A DNA stretch of 64,000 nt from Ardenticatenaceae bacterium. Lineage in GTDB: Bacteria > Chloroflexota > Anaerolineae > Promineifilales > Promineifilaceae. The stretch lies in NCBI GenBank assembly GCA_020634215.1, contig JACKCD010000013.1, positions 55,453-119,452 of the forward strand, read 5' to 3'. The notes beneath the pieces were generated by a model, which saw only the letters and a list, made by a program, of their open reading frames with translations, did no database searches and was not told the DNA's origin. Below are positions 40,291-49,739 of this stretch, piece by piece. The translations under genes were made by a program, and so were the position numbers. Position 1 is the stretch's first letter. Each line of letters opens with the position of its first letter.

Positions 40291-41310
40291 ATGATACGGT
40301 CTTTTCAGCTTCGTGATTGGGCATTGGTTCGCCGCTTAAGCGAACAAGGCGTTTCACTGCATTCGGAATCTGCTCTAACTGACCGGTTGCAACCGCTGCG
40401 CGGGGCGCTGGTGAATATGCTGGTTGGCGGGGATTTTCCGACGCTGGTGTGGAAGGCTGAAAAGGGGAGTGCCTCTGGTTTTATCCAGCTTTATTTGGAA
40501 GAGGAGAGCCAGCGGGCGCATATTTTATATTTGAGTCCGACAGTGGATGCGGGGGCGCGTTCGCTGCAAATAGATATTGGCGAGGCGGTGCAAAATGGTG
40601 TTGTAGATGGTGCAGTATGGCTGCCGCTGCTGGATCAGGCGGTGATTGAGGTGGGGCAGCGCGGGGTGCATAGCCTGGTGGCGGAGGTGAGTGAGCAGGG
40701 TGGTGAGTTGCCAGTGCTGCGGCGGGCGGGTTTTGCGATTTATACGCGGCAGGATATTTGGGTGTTGAGTGGTGAGGAAACGGCCGTTTTTCCCGACCCC
40801 GATCCCTCTCTTCGCCCCCGTGAAGCAGCCGATGACTGGGATATTCAGCTACTCTATGCCAACATCGTCCCCCGCTTAGTGCAACTTGTTGAACCCGTCC
40901 CCCGCCTGGACGATGGCGAAGGGTGGGTGCTGCGTGAAGACGATGAGTTGGCTGCCTTTATTCACATTCACGACGGCCCCCGTGCCACCTGGCTCCGCCT
41001 ATTTATCCATCCTAACGCCGAGGCCCGCGTGGATGAAATTGTCAAAGCCGCTCTAAGCGTGCGTCCAGCCTCTACAGCCCATCCCGTTTACTGCTGCGTG
41101 CGTCGCTATCAAAGCTGGATTCAGAACGCGCTGGAGCGCCACGGGTTTGCTTTTTGGGGTAGCCAGGCGGTGATGGTTAAGCATACGGTGCAGCACCAGC
41201 AAAAACCCATGCGTGATCTGGCGGCAATTTTGGAAAAGCAAGCTGTCTCTGCTTCGGCTCCTATGGTTCAGCGTTGGCAGCACGAGCCGGAGCAAAACGG
41301 CCGTTCTTAA
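40291..41310 (+). CDS. GNAT-like acetyltransferase with two divergent domains
   Basis: A 339-residue protein. IRSFQLRDWALVRRLSEQG is a GNAT-type start; VAEVSEQGGELPVLRRAGFAIYTRQDIWVL ends a first GNAT-like domain, and ATWLRLFIHPNAEARVDEIVKAAL with LERHGFAFWGSQAVMVKHT ends a second. The acetyl-CoA binding loops are not clearly conserved, so the activity is uncertain. ATG at 40291 is preferred over an upstream TTG. Divergent from sdhC. Confidence 0.6.
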   Translation: MIRSFQLRDWALVRRLSEQGVSLHSESALTDRLQPLRGALVNMLVGGDFPTLVWKAEKGSASGFIQLYLEEESQRAHILYLSPTVDAGARSLQIDIGEAVQNGVVDGAVWLPLLDQAVIEVGQRGVHSLVAEVSEQGGELPVLRRAGFAIYTRQDIWVLSGEETAVFPDPDPSLRPREAADDWDIQLLYANIVPRLVQLVEPVPRLDDGEGWVLREDDELAAFIHIHDGPRATWLRLFIHPNAEARVDEIVKAALSVRPASTAHPVYCCVRRYQSWIQNALERHGFAFWGSQAVMVKHTVQHQQKPMRDLAAILEKQAVSASAPMVQRWQHEPEQNGRS

Positions 41311-41333
41311 CTTGTAATAACTCCCAGACCTGG

Positions 41334-41416
41334 CAGTAATCGGTAATCAGTCAACAGTAATCAGTTGCCGTGAGTGACTGATTACCGATTACCGATTACT
41401 GATTACTGTTTACTGA
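41334..41416. repeat. GTAATCR heptad hairpin
   Basis: Left array CAGTAATCGGTAATCAG, right array of inverted GATTACC units. It abuts the start of the R3H/ATPase gene; an open frame through it should not be read as coding. Confidence 0.85.
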
Positions 41417-41424
41417 TAAGCAGA

Positions 41425-43140
41425 ATGGATCAAACGATAGAAAACCTACAAGCAAAAAAAGATTTAGAAAAGTTGCTGGCAATTTTGCCGGAGCGGGTGT
41501 GTGCCAGCATTGAGGCACGTGGGCGCGAGAGTGAACTGCTGGAAGTGGTGCTCGATTACGGCCGTTTTCCCACCGCCCGCTACATTGACGGCGAAGTCAC
41601 CCTCAGCGAGCAAGACGTAACCCGTGAGGAAATAGACCAAGTTGTCAACAGCATTGGTGCCTTTGACGACGACAACCGGGCTGGCATTGCCCGCACCCTG
41701 CACCGCATCTCTGGCATTCGCAACCGGCGCGGTGACGTGGTGGGGCTAACCTGCCGCGTAGGGCGTGCTGTTTATGGCACCATAGACATCATCGCCGACA
41801 TTGTGGAGCAAGGCCACAGTATTTTGCTGCTGGGGCGGCCTGGCGTTGGCAAAACCACCATGCTGCGTGAAATGGCGCGGGTGCTGGCCGAGAAAAAACG
41901 GGTGGTCATTGTAGATACCTCCAACGAAATTGGTGGTGACGGCGACATTCCCCACCGTGCCGTGGGCAAGGCGCGCCGAATGCAGGTGCCGCGCCCAGCA
42001 CACCAGCATGAAACGATGATTGAGGCGGTGGAAAACCACAATCCCGAAGTCATTGTCATTGATGAAATTGGCCGGATGCAGGAAGCGGCGGCGGCGCGGA
42101 CGATCAACGAGCGCGGTGTGCAGTTGATTGGTACGGCGCACGGTCAAACGCTGGAAAATCTGCTGCTGAACCCAACGCTTTCGGATTTGATTGGCGGTAT
42201 TGAAAGTGTGACGCTGAGTGATGAAGAGGCACGGCGGCGTGGCACGCAAAAAACGGTGCTGGAACGACGCGCTCCTCCTACGTTTGAGGTGCTCATTGAA
42301 ATTCAGGATCGGCAGCAGCTTCTGGTACATAATGATGTGACCAATTCGGTGGACAGCATGTTGCGCGGCGAGCGGCTTGACCTGGAGCTACGCTTTCGTG
42401 GTGAGGAAGGCGAGGTGCAGCGGCAAATGCAGCCGATGGTGATTGCTTCGTCGGCGGTGACGGGGCGGCGTGGTGGTCGCACGGGTCGTGACACGGGGGC
42501 TGTACCACCGGCTACAGGTGGCACGCTGCGACCGCCGCGTGGCTACCGCGATAGCCAGGAGGCGATGGTGAATGGTGATGGGTTTGAAGAGGAGGATGAG
42601 GGGGAAAACGGCCGTTTTCCCGAAACCATCCCCAACCGCCTCGCCCTCACCAACGACGAACCCGAGCGCAAAACCATTCGCGTCCTGGCCTACGGTGTTG
42701 CCCGCAACCGCCTCTTCCAGGCCGCCAAACAGCTCAAGATCAAGCTCCTGGTGGTAGACGAACTGGCCGATGCCGACGTACTTGTGACCCTCAAAAGCTA
42801 CTACCGGCGGCGGCGCAAGCTCATCAGCGATGCCGAAAACCGGCGTACCCCCGTTTACGTGTTGCGAGCCAACACCGTGACCCAAATGGAGCGGTTTTTG
42901 GCCCAGGCGATGAACATGGAGGTGTCGCCCACCGACCCTTTTGAGCAAGCCATTGCTGACGCAGAGCGAGCCATTGCCCAAATTGGCACTGGTATACCCA
43001 GCGTTGACCTAAACCCAGCTGGTGCGGCCATTCGCCGCTACCAGCACCAAATGGCGCGGCAGGCCAACCTCGTTTCGCACAGCTATGGCAACGAACCCAA
43101 TCGGCGAGTGCGAATTTTTAGTACAAGACGTTATCAGTAA
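41425..43140 (+). CDS. SpoIIIAA/R3H-type AAA ATPase (Ycf45-like)
   Basis: A 571-residue protein. A secretion-ATPase-like NTPase occupies the middle: IVEQGHSILLLGRPGVGKTTMLREMARVLA (Walker A about residue 135), VIVDTSNEIGGDGD and EVIVIDEIGRMQEAAAARTI (Walker B). An acidic, Gly/Arg-rich linker leads to a C-terminal R3H-like nucleic-acid-binding region (DALVTLKSYYRRRRKLISDAE and neighbours). Ycf45 and its relatives have this architecture; role unknown, perhaps RNA-related. ATG at 41425, after the repeat; the stop is in the next repeat. Confidence 0.83.
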   Translation: MDQTIENLQAKKDLEKLLAILPERVCASIEARGRESELLEVVLDYGRFPTARYIDGEVTLSEQDVTREEIDQVVNSIGAFDDDNRAGIARTLHRISGIRNRRGDVVGLTCRVGRAVYGTIDIIADIVEQGHSILLLGRPGVGKTTMLREMARVLAEKKRVVIVDTSNEIGGDGDIPHRAVGKARRMQVPRPAHQHETMIEAVENHNPEVIVIDEIGRMQEAAAARTINERGVQLIGTAHGQTLENLLLNPTLSDLIGGIESVTLSDEEARRRGTQKTVLERRAPPTFEVLIEIQDRQQLLVHNDVTNSVDSMLRGERLDLELRFRGEEGEVQRQMQPMVIASSAVTGRRGGRTGRDTGAVPPATGGTLRPPRGYRDSQEAMVNGDGFEEEDEGENGRFPETIPNRLALTNDEPERKTIRVLAYGVARNRLFQAAKQLKIKLLVVDELADADVLVTLKSYYRRRRKLISDAENRRTPVYVLRANTVTQMERFLAQAMNMEVSPTDPFEQAIADAERAIAQIGTGIPSVDLNPAGAAIRRYQHQMARQANLVSHSYGNEPNRRVRIFSTRRYQ

Positions 43141-43187
43141 TCGGTAATCGGTAATCAGTGAGTGCCTGATAACTGATTACTGATTAG
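43133..43187. repeat. GTAATCG heptad hairpin
   Basis: The left arm (CAGTAATCGGTAATCGGTAATCAG) includes the stop of the R3H/ATPase gene; inverted GATAACTGATTACTGATTA arm ends 10 bp before tmk. Confidence 0.85.
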
Positions 43188-43196
43188 CGCCCAAGC

Positions 43197-43826
43197 ATGT
43201 TTATTAGCTTTGAAGGGCCAGAAGGCAGCGGGAAGACGAGCCAGATACGGCTGTTGGCAGCATTTTTGCGTGAGCAAGGTTGCGGGGTGACGGTGACGCG
43301 GGAGCCGGGTGGTACGCGCATTGGCGACCAAATTCGTACTTGTCTGCATGACGTGGCGAACCAGGAAATGGTGCCAACAGCCGAATTCTTGCTCTACTCA
43401 GCATCGCGGGCACAGTTGGTGGGCGAGTTGATTCGGCCAACTCTGGCGGCCGGCGGTGTTGTTTTGTGCGACCGCTATGCCGATAGTTCTCTGGCCTACC
43501 AGGGCTATGGGCGTGGGCTAGATTTGCAGGATTTGCTCACCATTACCGCCATTGCCACTGGTGGCCTGAAACCCGACCTGACGTTTTTGCTTGACCTGGA
43601 TGTGGAGCGCGGCCTGGCGCGGCGGCGTTTAGGCGGGGAAGAAATGAACCGGCTTGATTTGGAGTCGGTGCGCTTTCATGAGCGGGTGCGGGCGGGCTAC
43701 CACGCGCTGGCGGCGCAGGAGCCGCACCGCTGGCGGCTGGTGAATGCGGATCGGCCAGTTGAGGAAGTGCAGGCTGATTTGCAACAGGTCGTTAATGACA
43801 CGATTCTTAGCCGTTGCCCAAAGTAA
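43197..43826 (+). CDS. tmk: Thymidylate kinase
   Basis: A 209-residue dTMP kinase. The P-loop FISFEGPEGSGKTSQI (residues 2-17), the TREPGGTRIGDQIR dTMP-contact segment, VVLCDRYADSSLAYQGYGRG and the LID loop DVERGLARRRL are all present. It phosphorylates dTMP to dTDP. No ribosome site is visible between the repeat and the ATG. Confidence 0.95.
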   Translation: MFISFEGPEGSGKTSQIRLLAAFLREQGCGVTVTREPGGTRIGDQIRTCLHDVANQEMVPTAEFLLYSASRAQLVGELIRPTLAAGGVVLCDRYADSSLAYQGYGRGLDLQDLLTITAIATGGLKPDLTFLLDLDVERGLARRRLGGEEMNRLDLESVRFHERVRAGYHALAAQEPHRWRLVNADRPVEEVQADLQQVVNDTILSRCPK

Positions 43827-43832
43827 AAGATA

Positions 43833-43911
43833 CAGAAGATCACAGAGGAAAGACATCGGTTTACAGAGAGAAGCAGCGACATTTAGTTGATCTCCTCTGT
43901 GATTCTCTTTG
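43833..43911. repeat. AGATCACAGAGGA hairpin
   Basis: Left arm AAGATCACAGAGGAAAGA and right arm TCTCCTCTGTGATTCTCTTTG form an imperfect inverted repeat between tmk and the convergent FmdB-type gene. Confidence 0.65.
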
Positions 43912-43924
43912 TTACATTTTTATG

Positions 43925-44305
43925 TTACGGTATATCAGGAGCCGTGTCGGCTAGGTCTGGCATTGCTTTTTCAATCGTTTCTGGTGATTCGCCCTTTTCC
44001 AAACGATCCACGACTTCATTAAATTCGTCGCCTAAATCTTCCCCCATTTCCTGGCTCATTTTTCGCATAAAGCGGCCCATCGCCTGGGGGTCGTCTTCAT
44101 CGAAACCGGCAAGCATGGCATCGTCGCTAAAGCTATCGAGCCGGGCATCTTCGGATTTGGCAAGGGCGACGCGGCGGATGCGGCGTTGAAGAGTGTCACT
44201 TTGGCAGTGGGGACAAACGGCCGTTTTCACCCCATATTCCGCATACGTAAAAAATAGACGTGCTGGACGACGGCACGCTTGACAGAGATAATCATAGTAC
44301 GGCAT
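43925..44305 (-). CDS. FmdB-type zinc ribbon protein
   Basis: A 126-residue protein. MPYYDYLCQACRRPARLFFTYAEYG and AVCPHCQSDTLQRRIRR supply two CxxC pairs of the FmdB/regulatory zinc-ribbon family; the C-terminal half is acidic and helical. Function unknown. The start at 44305 fits the family and has GAGG about 8 bases upstream; an earlier in-frame ATG is possible. Confidence 0.85.
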   Translation of the reverse strand: MPYYDYLCQACRRPARLFFTYAEYGVKTAVCPHCQSDTLQRRIRRVALAKSEDARLDSFSDDAMLAGFDEDDPQAMGRFMRKMSQEMGEDLGDEFNEVVDRLEKGESPETIEKAMPDLADTAPDIP

Positions 44306-44347
44306 TCTTAAAACCTCGTTTCTTGGGCACTTGCCCATGTTGTCTCC

Positions 44348-44376
44348 TTTATAAAAAGCTATAACCATTTTGTCAA
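44348..44376 (-). promoter_or_regulatory. Promoter of the FmdB-type gene
   Basis: On the minus strand, TTGACA (44371-44376), 17-bp spacer and TATAAA (44348-44353). The start of transcription would fall near an in-frame upstream ATG. Confidence 0.75.
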
Positions 44377-44443
44377 TTAGATGCAAGGAATGGCAATATC
44401 TTGACCGATACTGCCTATTTCTTGTTTGTAAAGAGGAACCGTT

Positions 44444-45061
44444 GTGACCCAATTAATAAATTGTCCACGATACCCCCAGGTCATTGTCATTTCTGGCCCC
44501 TCCGGGGTGGGCAAAGACACCATTGCCCGACATATTATTGAATTATATCCAGAAGATTTTTACTTCGTTGTCACCGCCACCACTCGCGCCCCACGCGACT
44601 GGGAGGTTCATGGTGTTGATTACTTTTTTGTCACCAGCGACGAATTTGCCCGCATGATTGAGGGAGGGGAACTGTTGGAACATGCCATAGTCTATAATGA
44701 CTATCGTGGTGTACCCAAACAACAGATTCGGGATGCGTTGGCAAGCGGCCGGCATGTCATCATGCGGGTAGATGTGCAAGGGGCGGCCACGCTGCGGAAG
44801 CTCATCCCCAATGCGCTGTTTGTCTTTTTGACAACAGGGTCGGAAGAAGAGTTGGTGCATCGGCTGCGTGAGCGCAAGTCAGAAACACCAGAAGGGCTGA
44901 ATTTGCGCATTGCCACAGCACGGCTGGAGCATCAGCGGATTTGGGAGTTTGATTATTGCGTCATCAACCCAGACAGTCAGCAGGAACGTGCCGTGCGCGA
45001 GATTTTGAGCATTGTCGAAGCGGCACAGTGCCGCGTGAAGCAGTCGCCGGTGGTTTTGTAA
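44444..45061 (+). CDS. gmk: Guanylate kinase
   Basis: A 205-residue GMP kinase. The P-loop VISGPSGVGKDTIARHI (about residues 14-30), the GMP-contact ATTRAPRDWEVHGVDYFFV and GGELLEHAIVYNDYRGVPKQQI are present, then VDVQGAATLRKLIPNALFVFL. It converts GMP to GDP. Start is GTG at 44444 with GAGGAA upstream. The Asp in GKDT and the EVH insertion before the conserved G-D-Y-F-F are mild departures. Confidence 0.9.
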   Translation: MTQLINCPRYPQVIVISGPSGVGKDTIARHIIELYPEDFYFVVTATTRAPRDWEVHGVDYFFVTSDEFARMIEGGELLEHAIVYNDYRGVPKQQIRDALASGRHVIMRVDVQGAATLRKLIPNALFVFLTTGSEEELVHRLRERKSETPEGLNLRIATARLEHQRIWEFDYCVINPDSQQERAVREILSIVEAAQCRVKQSPVVL

Positions 45062-45065
45062 GCAC

Positions 45066-45122
45066 GGTGCCCGGCATGGAGTAGGTGGCTCTGATTTGCC
45101 TTCACGCTCCGTGCCGGGCATT
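45066..45122. terminator. Long hairpin between convergent gmk and lactate permease genes
   Basis: GTGCCCGGCATGGAG and the complementary CTCCGTGCCGGGCA (about 45066-45080 and 45108-45121) form a near-perfect stem after gmk, at the end of the convergent permease gene. No long T-run. Confidence 0.7.
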
Positions 45123-45132
45123 GTGTGGGTTA

Positions 45133-46683
45133 TCAGAGCAGCGTTGTCAGCCAGGTGATTGCGCCAACGATGAGAAGGATAGCAACCCCATAGGTGGTTG
45201 CTGCCTTGAGAACGTCTCCGTCTTCTGCCCCGGCCACGGTGCTTACGCCCACCAGCACTTTAGCGGGGGCAAACAAGGCGCCAATTGCCCCCCCGGATGT
45301 TTGGGCGGCCAGGATGAGGGGGACTGAGAGGGAGAGCGCAACGGCCGTTTGTTGTTGAAGCTGCCCAAAAACCACATTGCTATTGGTGTTGCTGCCCGTT
45401 ACAAACGCCCCCAACCCACCAATAAACGGACTGAGCAGCGGAAACAGCCGTCCTGTTTGGCTGAGAGCTTCGGCCAAAAGCTGCGTCATGCCCGCATGTT
45501 CCATCGTTAGTGCCATTGCCACCAGACTAAACATGCCAATCGTGGGTTTGCTCCATCCCTTTAGCGTTTTGCGCCAAATTGTTTGCCCACTATAGCTGGG
45601 AGCGGTGGCCGTGCCAAGCGGGCCGCGCCATTTGTACCAGGCAAACACAATCAGACTGCCATAGAGCAGCAGCGAGCCGCCGTGCCCGAACACATTGATG
45701 GAACGGCCTGTGCCAGCGGCCGTTTGCCAGCCGTAGCGGGTGGCAACGGCTGGAAAGGTGGGGTTGATGACGACCTTGCCCAGCGCGTCTTTTAGCACTG
45801 TTTGCCCCAGAATAATGACGATGGTGACAATGGCATAGGGAAAAAAGGCTTGGAGTAGGGGACGCAGGTCAAATTTTGCACCGGGGACACGTCCCAGCGT
45901 GGTGAAATAAGCGATGGCGGCGATTAGCCCGGCCAGCCCGCCACCGATGGAGGCTAGAGTGTAGAAGCCAAATTGGGCGACGACCCACTGGGCACTGCCC
46001 ATGATGAGTGCCATGATGACCATGAAGAGACCGCGCTGCCGAACGGCCGTTCCGCCCCCCACCAACCACAAAACTCCCAGCCCACAGCACAAACAGCACA
46101 GCCCTAGCATAATTGCTACTGGACTTGCCAATACCTCGCCCGGCAGCCCCGTGGCCGCCATCAGCGAGAGAAATGAGGAGCCAAGCGAGCCATAGGTGAC
46201 GGCCCAGGCGTGGCCAAGCAGGGCGATGACAACGGCGACATTGGGTGTAAACCCCATGCCTACCAGCAGTGGGGCAACAACGGCTGCCGGTACGCCAAAG
46301 CCGGTAGCCCCTTGCAAAAAGGAGGCAAAAATCCAGGCGATGAGCAGGGCTTGGGCGGGCTGGTCGTGGGCAAGCTGGGGCATTTGCTGCCCAATGGCGG
46401 TGATGACCCCGGCTTCGTTGACAGTGTTGTATAGCAGCAGGGCAAACCAGATGATGAGCAGCACGAAAAGGGCTAACAGGACGGCTTTACCAGAGGCGAC
46501 GAGGAGTAGGGGTAGGTTGGCTCCAAAGATGATGAGGCTGATGAGAACGGCCGTTAACCAACCGGCTAACCCTGCTTGGCTGCCGCCCCAATGACGCTGA
46601 ATCATTAAATAAAGCACCACTAAAATAGGGGCGGCTGCCAGAATGGTGTTGAGAAATACGGGTGTTGGGAGAGTGATGTCCAT
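45133..46683 (-). CDS. lctP: L-lactate permease
   Basis: A 516-residue multi-spanning transporter of the LctP family, with about 12 helices. FASFLQGATGFGVPAAVVAPLLVGMGF, GHAWAVTYGSLGSSF, GLGAFVTGSNTNSNVVFG and QTSGGAIGALFAPAKVLVGVSTV are family hallmarks. It imports lactate or glycolate with protons. Start at 46683 (MDITLPTPVF) is chosen because the longer frame runs through the terminator hairpin. Confidence 0.93.
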   Translation of the reverse strand: MDITLPTPVFLNTILAAAPILVVLYLMIQRHWGGSQAGLAGWLTAVLISLIIFGANLPLLLVASGKAVLLALFVLLIIWFALLLYNTVNEAGVITAIGQQMPQLAHDQPAQALLIAWIFASFLQGATGFGVPAAVVAPLLVGMGFTPNVAVVIALLGHAWAVTYGSLGSSFLSLMAATGLPGEVLASPVAIMLGLCCLCCGLGVLWLVGGGTAVRQRGLFMVIMALIMGSAQWVVAQFGFYTLASIGGGLAGLIAAIAYFTTLGRVPGAKFDLRPLLQAFFPYAIVTIVIILGQTVLKDALGKVVINPTFPAVATRYGWQTAAGTGRSINVFGHGGSLLLYGSLIVFAWYKWRGPLGTATAPSYSGQTIWRKTLKGWSKPTIGMFSLVAMALTMEHAGMTQLLAEALSQTGRLFPLLSPFIGGLGAFVTGSNTNSNVVFGQLQQQTAVALSLSVPLILAAQTSGGAIGALFAPAKVLVGVSTVAGAEDGDVLKAATTYGVAILLIVGAITWLTTLL

Positions 46684-46694
46684 AGAATTGCACG

Positions 46695-46729
46695 AAAAAA
46701 GAGACAACCAATTCGGTTGTCTCTTTTTT
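46695..46729. terminator. Bidirectional intrinsic terminator of clpC
   Basis: AAAAAAGAGACAACC (46695-46709) and its complement (46715-46729), with A and T runs. It lies after clpC and before lctP on the minus strand. Confidence 0.9.
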
Positions 46730-46766
46730 GTATCAAACTTACATTTGCGGTTGTTAGAAAGGTGAT

Positions 46767-49277
46767 TTAGAGGGCGGGGAGGGCTTCAGGAACGGCCGTT
46801 TCCTCCACTTCATCCTTGTGACGCAGCACAATCTCATCATCTTCTACGTCAACCACAACCACGTGTCCTATATCAAACTTACCTGCCAGCACTGCATCCG
46901 ACAAGGCATCTTCAACCTTTTGCTGGATGAGGCGGCGCAGCGGGCGAGCACCAAATTCGGCATCATACCCATTGACTGCCAGCCAATCTTTAGCTGCATC
47001 TGTTGCTTCAATGGTTAGCTCACGCTCCACCAGCCGTTCACTCACTTCTACCAAAATAATATCCACAATCTGCCGAATATCCTCTTTTGTGAGCTGTCGG
47101 AAGACAACAATACTGTCTACGCGGTTGATAAACTCTGGCCGGAAGTGTCGCTTAAGTTCTTCCATCAGCTTCTTACGCATTTGCTGATAATCACTTTCGG
47201 CAGCAAGCTGGTCATTTTGCTGGAAGGCAAAGCCTAGATTTGGCCCACGCTTGATCGTATCTGCCCCCACATTGGAGGTCATGATAATCATTGCGTTGCG
47301 GAAGTTAACTTTTTGGCCCTTGGCATCCGACAAATGCCCTTCTTCCATGATCTGGAGCAAAATGTTAAATGCCTCAGGGTGTGCCTTTTCAATTTCGTCA
47401 AACACCACAATCGAATACGGCCGTCGCCGCACGGCTTCTGTTAGCTGCCCGGCATCTTCATACCCAACATAGCCGGGAGGAGAGCCAACCAAACGCGAAA
47501 CGCTGTGCCGCTCCATGAACTCTGACATGTCAAGCTGCACCAAGGCATCTTCACTACCAAACAGGAATTTTGCCAGTGCCTTTGTTAACTCGGTCTTACC
47601 GACCCCCGTTGGCCCCAAGAAAATAAACGACCCAATCGGCCGGCGTGGATCCTTGAGTCCAGCACGCGCTCGGCGCACCGCTTTAGAGATCGTATCAATG
47701 GCCTCTTTTTGCCCAACAATGTAATTACCAAGCTCCTCTTCCATCCGCAGCAAACGAGAAGATTCTTCTTCAGTTAGCTGGTAAATTGGAATCCCAGTCC
47801 ACATTGCCAGGACTTCGGCAATATCTTCTGCCGTCACGCTGACGCCATTGCCTTCCGGGCTTCCTGCCCGCAGTTGGTTCAAACGACGCTGAAGCGAATC
47901 TTCACGTTCGCGCAATTCTCCAGCTTCTTCAAAGCGTCCGTCTTCAACAGCCTCGTTGCGCTGCGCCCGCAGTTCGCGCAGTTCATCATATGTTTCGCGC
48001 ACATCGGTAGCTTGCGGAACACGGTACATACGCACCCGTGAAGCCCCTTCGTCAATCAAATCAATTGCTTTATCAGGCAAGAATCGGTCAGTGACATATT
48101 TGGTGGACAAGTTAACGGCCGCTTCTATCGCTTCTTGAGAAATCGTCAGATTATGATGCTTTTCATAAGCACCCTTAATCCCCTTTAGAATTTCAACCGT
48201 TTCCTCTGGCGATGGCTCGTCTACGTAAATGGGCTGGAATCGCCGTTCTAGTGCCGCATCACTCTCGATATATTTGCGATACTCATCAAACGTCGTTGCT
48301 CCAATGCATTGCAACTCACCACGAGCCAGTGCCGGTTTTAGAATATTGGCTGCATCCACCGAACTGCCGGCCGACCCAGCCCCCACCAGCATATGCACCT
48401 CATCAATAAACAAGATAGCATCACTAGATTTTAGCTCTTCAATAACCCGCTTTAGCCGTTCCTCGAATTGCCCCCGGTACATTGTACCAGCGACCAGGCT
48501 GCCCACATCCAGTTGCAGCACCCGTTTGTTATGCAGCGATTCCGGCACATACCCATCTACGATGCGTTGTGCCAGCCCTTCGATGATGGCGGTCTTGCCC
48601 ACGCCGGGCTGTCCAATTAACGCCGGGTTGTTCTTGGTGCGCCGCGCTAAAATTTGAATGACGCGTTCAATTTCATTTTGGCGACCAATAACAGGATCAA
48701 GCGCATACTCTTGCGCCATGGCTGTTAGATCAGTTGCTAACTGATCCACCATAGGGGTTTTGCTTTTTTCTTTCTTATTGGTGGTACGGCGGCCTGATGG
48801 GGGAGTTTGTTCTGTGGAAGGCACGGGACTTTCCTTTAGCATACGACGCGTCTGACGACGAATCTGCTCAGCACTAATGCCAAATTTACGCAGCACATCA
48901 ATGGCTAACCCCTCATTTTGACGGGCTAACCCTAACAGGAGATGCTCTGTACTAATATAATGTTGCCCCATTCGGCGGGCTTCTTCAACTGCTAACTCAA
49001 GGACACGTTTGGTGCTGGGGGAAAGCTCAATTTTGGTAAACGGCGTGCGCGTTCCAGGCCCCCCTGACAGGCGTTCTACCATTTTTTGTACACGATCTGC
49101 ATCCAGCCCTAACTCTCGCAGAACGCGACCTGCAACACCGCCTTCTTCGCGTAGAAGGCCAATCAAGACATGCTCGCCGCCAATATAGCTATGATTCAGG
49201 CGTTCGGCCTCTTCTTGTGCCAAGCTAAGGACGCGACGTGCCCTTTGGGTAAAACGTTCCCAATTTTTCGAGTTCAC
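46767..49277 (-). CDS. clpC: ClpC-type AAA+ protease chaperone
   Basis: An 836-residue unfoldase that feeds ClpP. Two Clp-N repeats (NSKNWERFTQRARRVLSLAQEEA and IELSPSTKRVLELAVEEARRMG) are followed by AAA domain 1 (Walker A IGQPGVGKTAIIEGLA about residue 225, Walker B ILFIDEVHMLVGAG), a UVR-like helix (RNEAVEDGRFEEAGELREREDS), AAA domain 2 (FLGPTGVGKTELTKALA about residue 560, IVVFDEIEKAHPE) and the D2-small domain. Start is GTG with GAGGTG upstream. It carries only one AACGGCCGTT, near its end. Confidence 0.95.
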   Translation of the reverse strand: MNSKNWERFTQRARRVLSLAQEEAERLNHSYIGGEHVLIGLLREEGGVAGRVLRELGLDADRVQKMVERLSGGPGTRTPFTKIELSPSTKRVLELAVEEARRMGQHYISTEHLLLGLARQNEGLAIDVLRKFGISAEQIRRQTRRMLKESPVPSTEQTPPSGRRTTNKKEKSKTPMVDQLATDLTAMAQEYALDPVIGRQNEIERVIQILARRTKNNPALIGQPGVGKTAIIEGLAQRIVDGYVPESLHNKRVLQLDVGSLVAGTMYRGQFEERLKRVIEELKSSDAILFIDEVHMLVGAGSAGSSVDAANILKPALARGELQCIGATTFDEYRKYIESDAALERRFQPIYVDEPSPEETVEILKGIKGAYEKHHNLTISQEAIEAAVNLSTKYVTDRFLPDKAIDLIDEGASRVRMYRVPQATDVRETYDELRELRAQRNEAVEDGRFEEAGELREREDSLQRRLNQLRAGSPEGNGVSVTAEDIAEVLAMWTGIPIYQLTEEESSRLLRMEEELGNYIVGQKEAIDTISKAVRRARAGLKDPRRPIGSFIFLGPTGVGKTELTKALAKFLFGSEDALVQLDMSEFMERHSVSRLVGSPPGYVGYEDAGQLTEAVRRRPYSIVVFDEIEKAHPEAFNILLQIMEEGHLSDAKGQKVNFRNAMIIMTSNVGADTIKRGPNLGFAFQQNDQLAAESDYQQMRKKLMEELKRHFRPEFINRVDSIVVFRQLTKEDIRQIVDIILVEVSERLVERELTIEATDAAKDWLAVNGYDAEFGARPLRRLIQQKVEDALSDAVLAGKFDIGHVVVVDVEDDEIVLRHKDEVEETAVPEALPAL

Positions 49278-49703
49278 TGGTGTTCACCTCGGTTTAATAT
49301 ATATAATGTAAGGCTCAAGGGGAAAGGTGTAGGAAACGACGGACAACTCTCTGTTCTGCTCTTGCTCCCACTCCTTGAGATCCTTGCATGGATTAACTTT
49401 TTAACGATACAGTTTTTGCCAGAAGCTACAAAACGTTTTGCTGCTTTGGTGGTAACGATACCATGCTTGTAAACATTGCTCATCCCATGAAAGCTCATCT
49501 AACCTCCAGTGAACACTGTACTGGATGATGGACAGCATGGCTATTGTTAAGTTTACAATTAGCTTTTAGCAAAACCTAGCCCTTTCACTATTTGTTAAGT
49601 TTGGTAAAAAGGCTGTGATTACGATGCTACGGGACGTTTGCCTACTGTCGGCAACAATCATCAAAATAAGTTTAGCCGAGGTAAATGGTAGCGACAATAC
49701 CAA
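49278..49703. other. 426-bp intergenic region before clpC
   Basis: No convincing gene. It must hold the clpC promoter on the minus strand; I do not find a CIRCE or CtsR-type operator. An 74-codon minus frame overlapping it lacks family features and good start context and is not called. Confidence 0.4.
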
Positions 49704-49733
49704 AATGCCCAGGCAATACTTTGCCTGGGCATT
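49704..49733. terminator. Terminator after the S1 protein gene
   Basis: AATGCCCAGGCAA (49704-49716) and its complement (49721-49733) with a 4-base loop lie just after the stop of the S1 gene, reading on the minus strand, with runs of A/T on both flanks. Confidence 0.85.
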
Positions 49734-49739
49734 GAGTTT

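Noticed and set aside
41374..41424. Upstream extension of the R3H/ATPase gene (MTDYRLPITDYC...)
   Set aside because: It is translated from the heptad repeat; the start at 41425 fits the family.
49274..49498. 74-codon minus frame upstream of clpC
   Set aside because: No family features, overlaps the clpC start region and has no convincing ribosome site.
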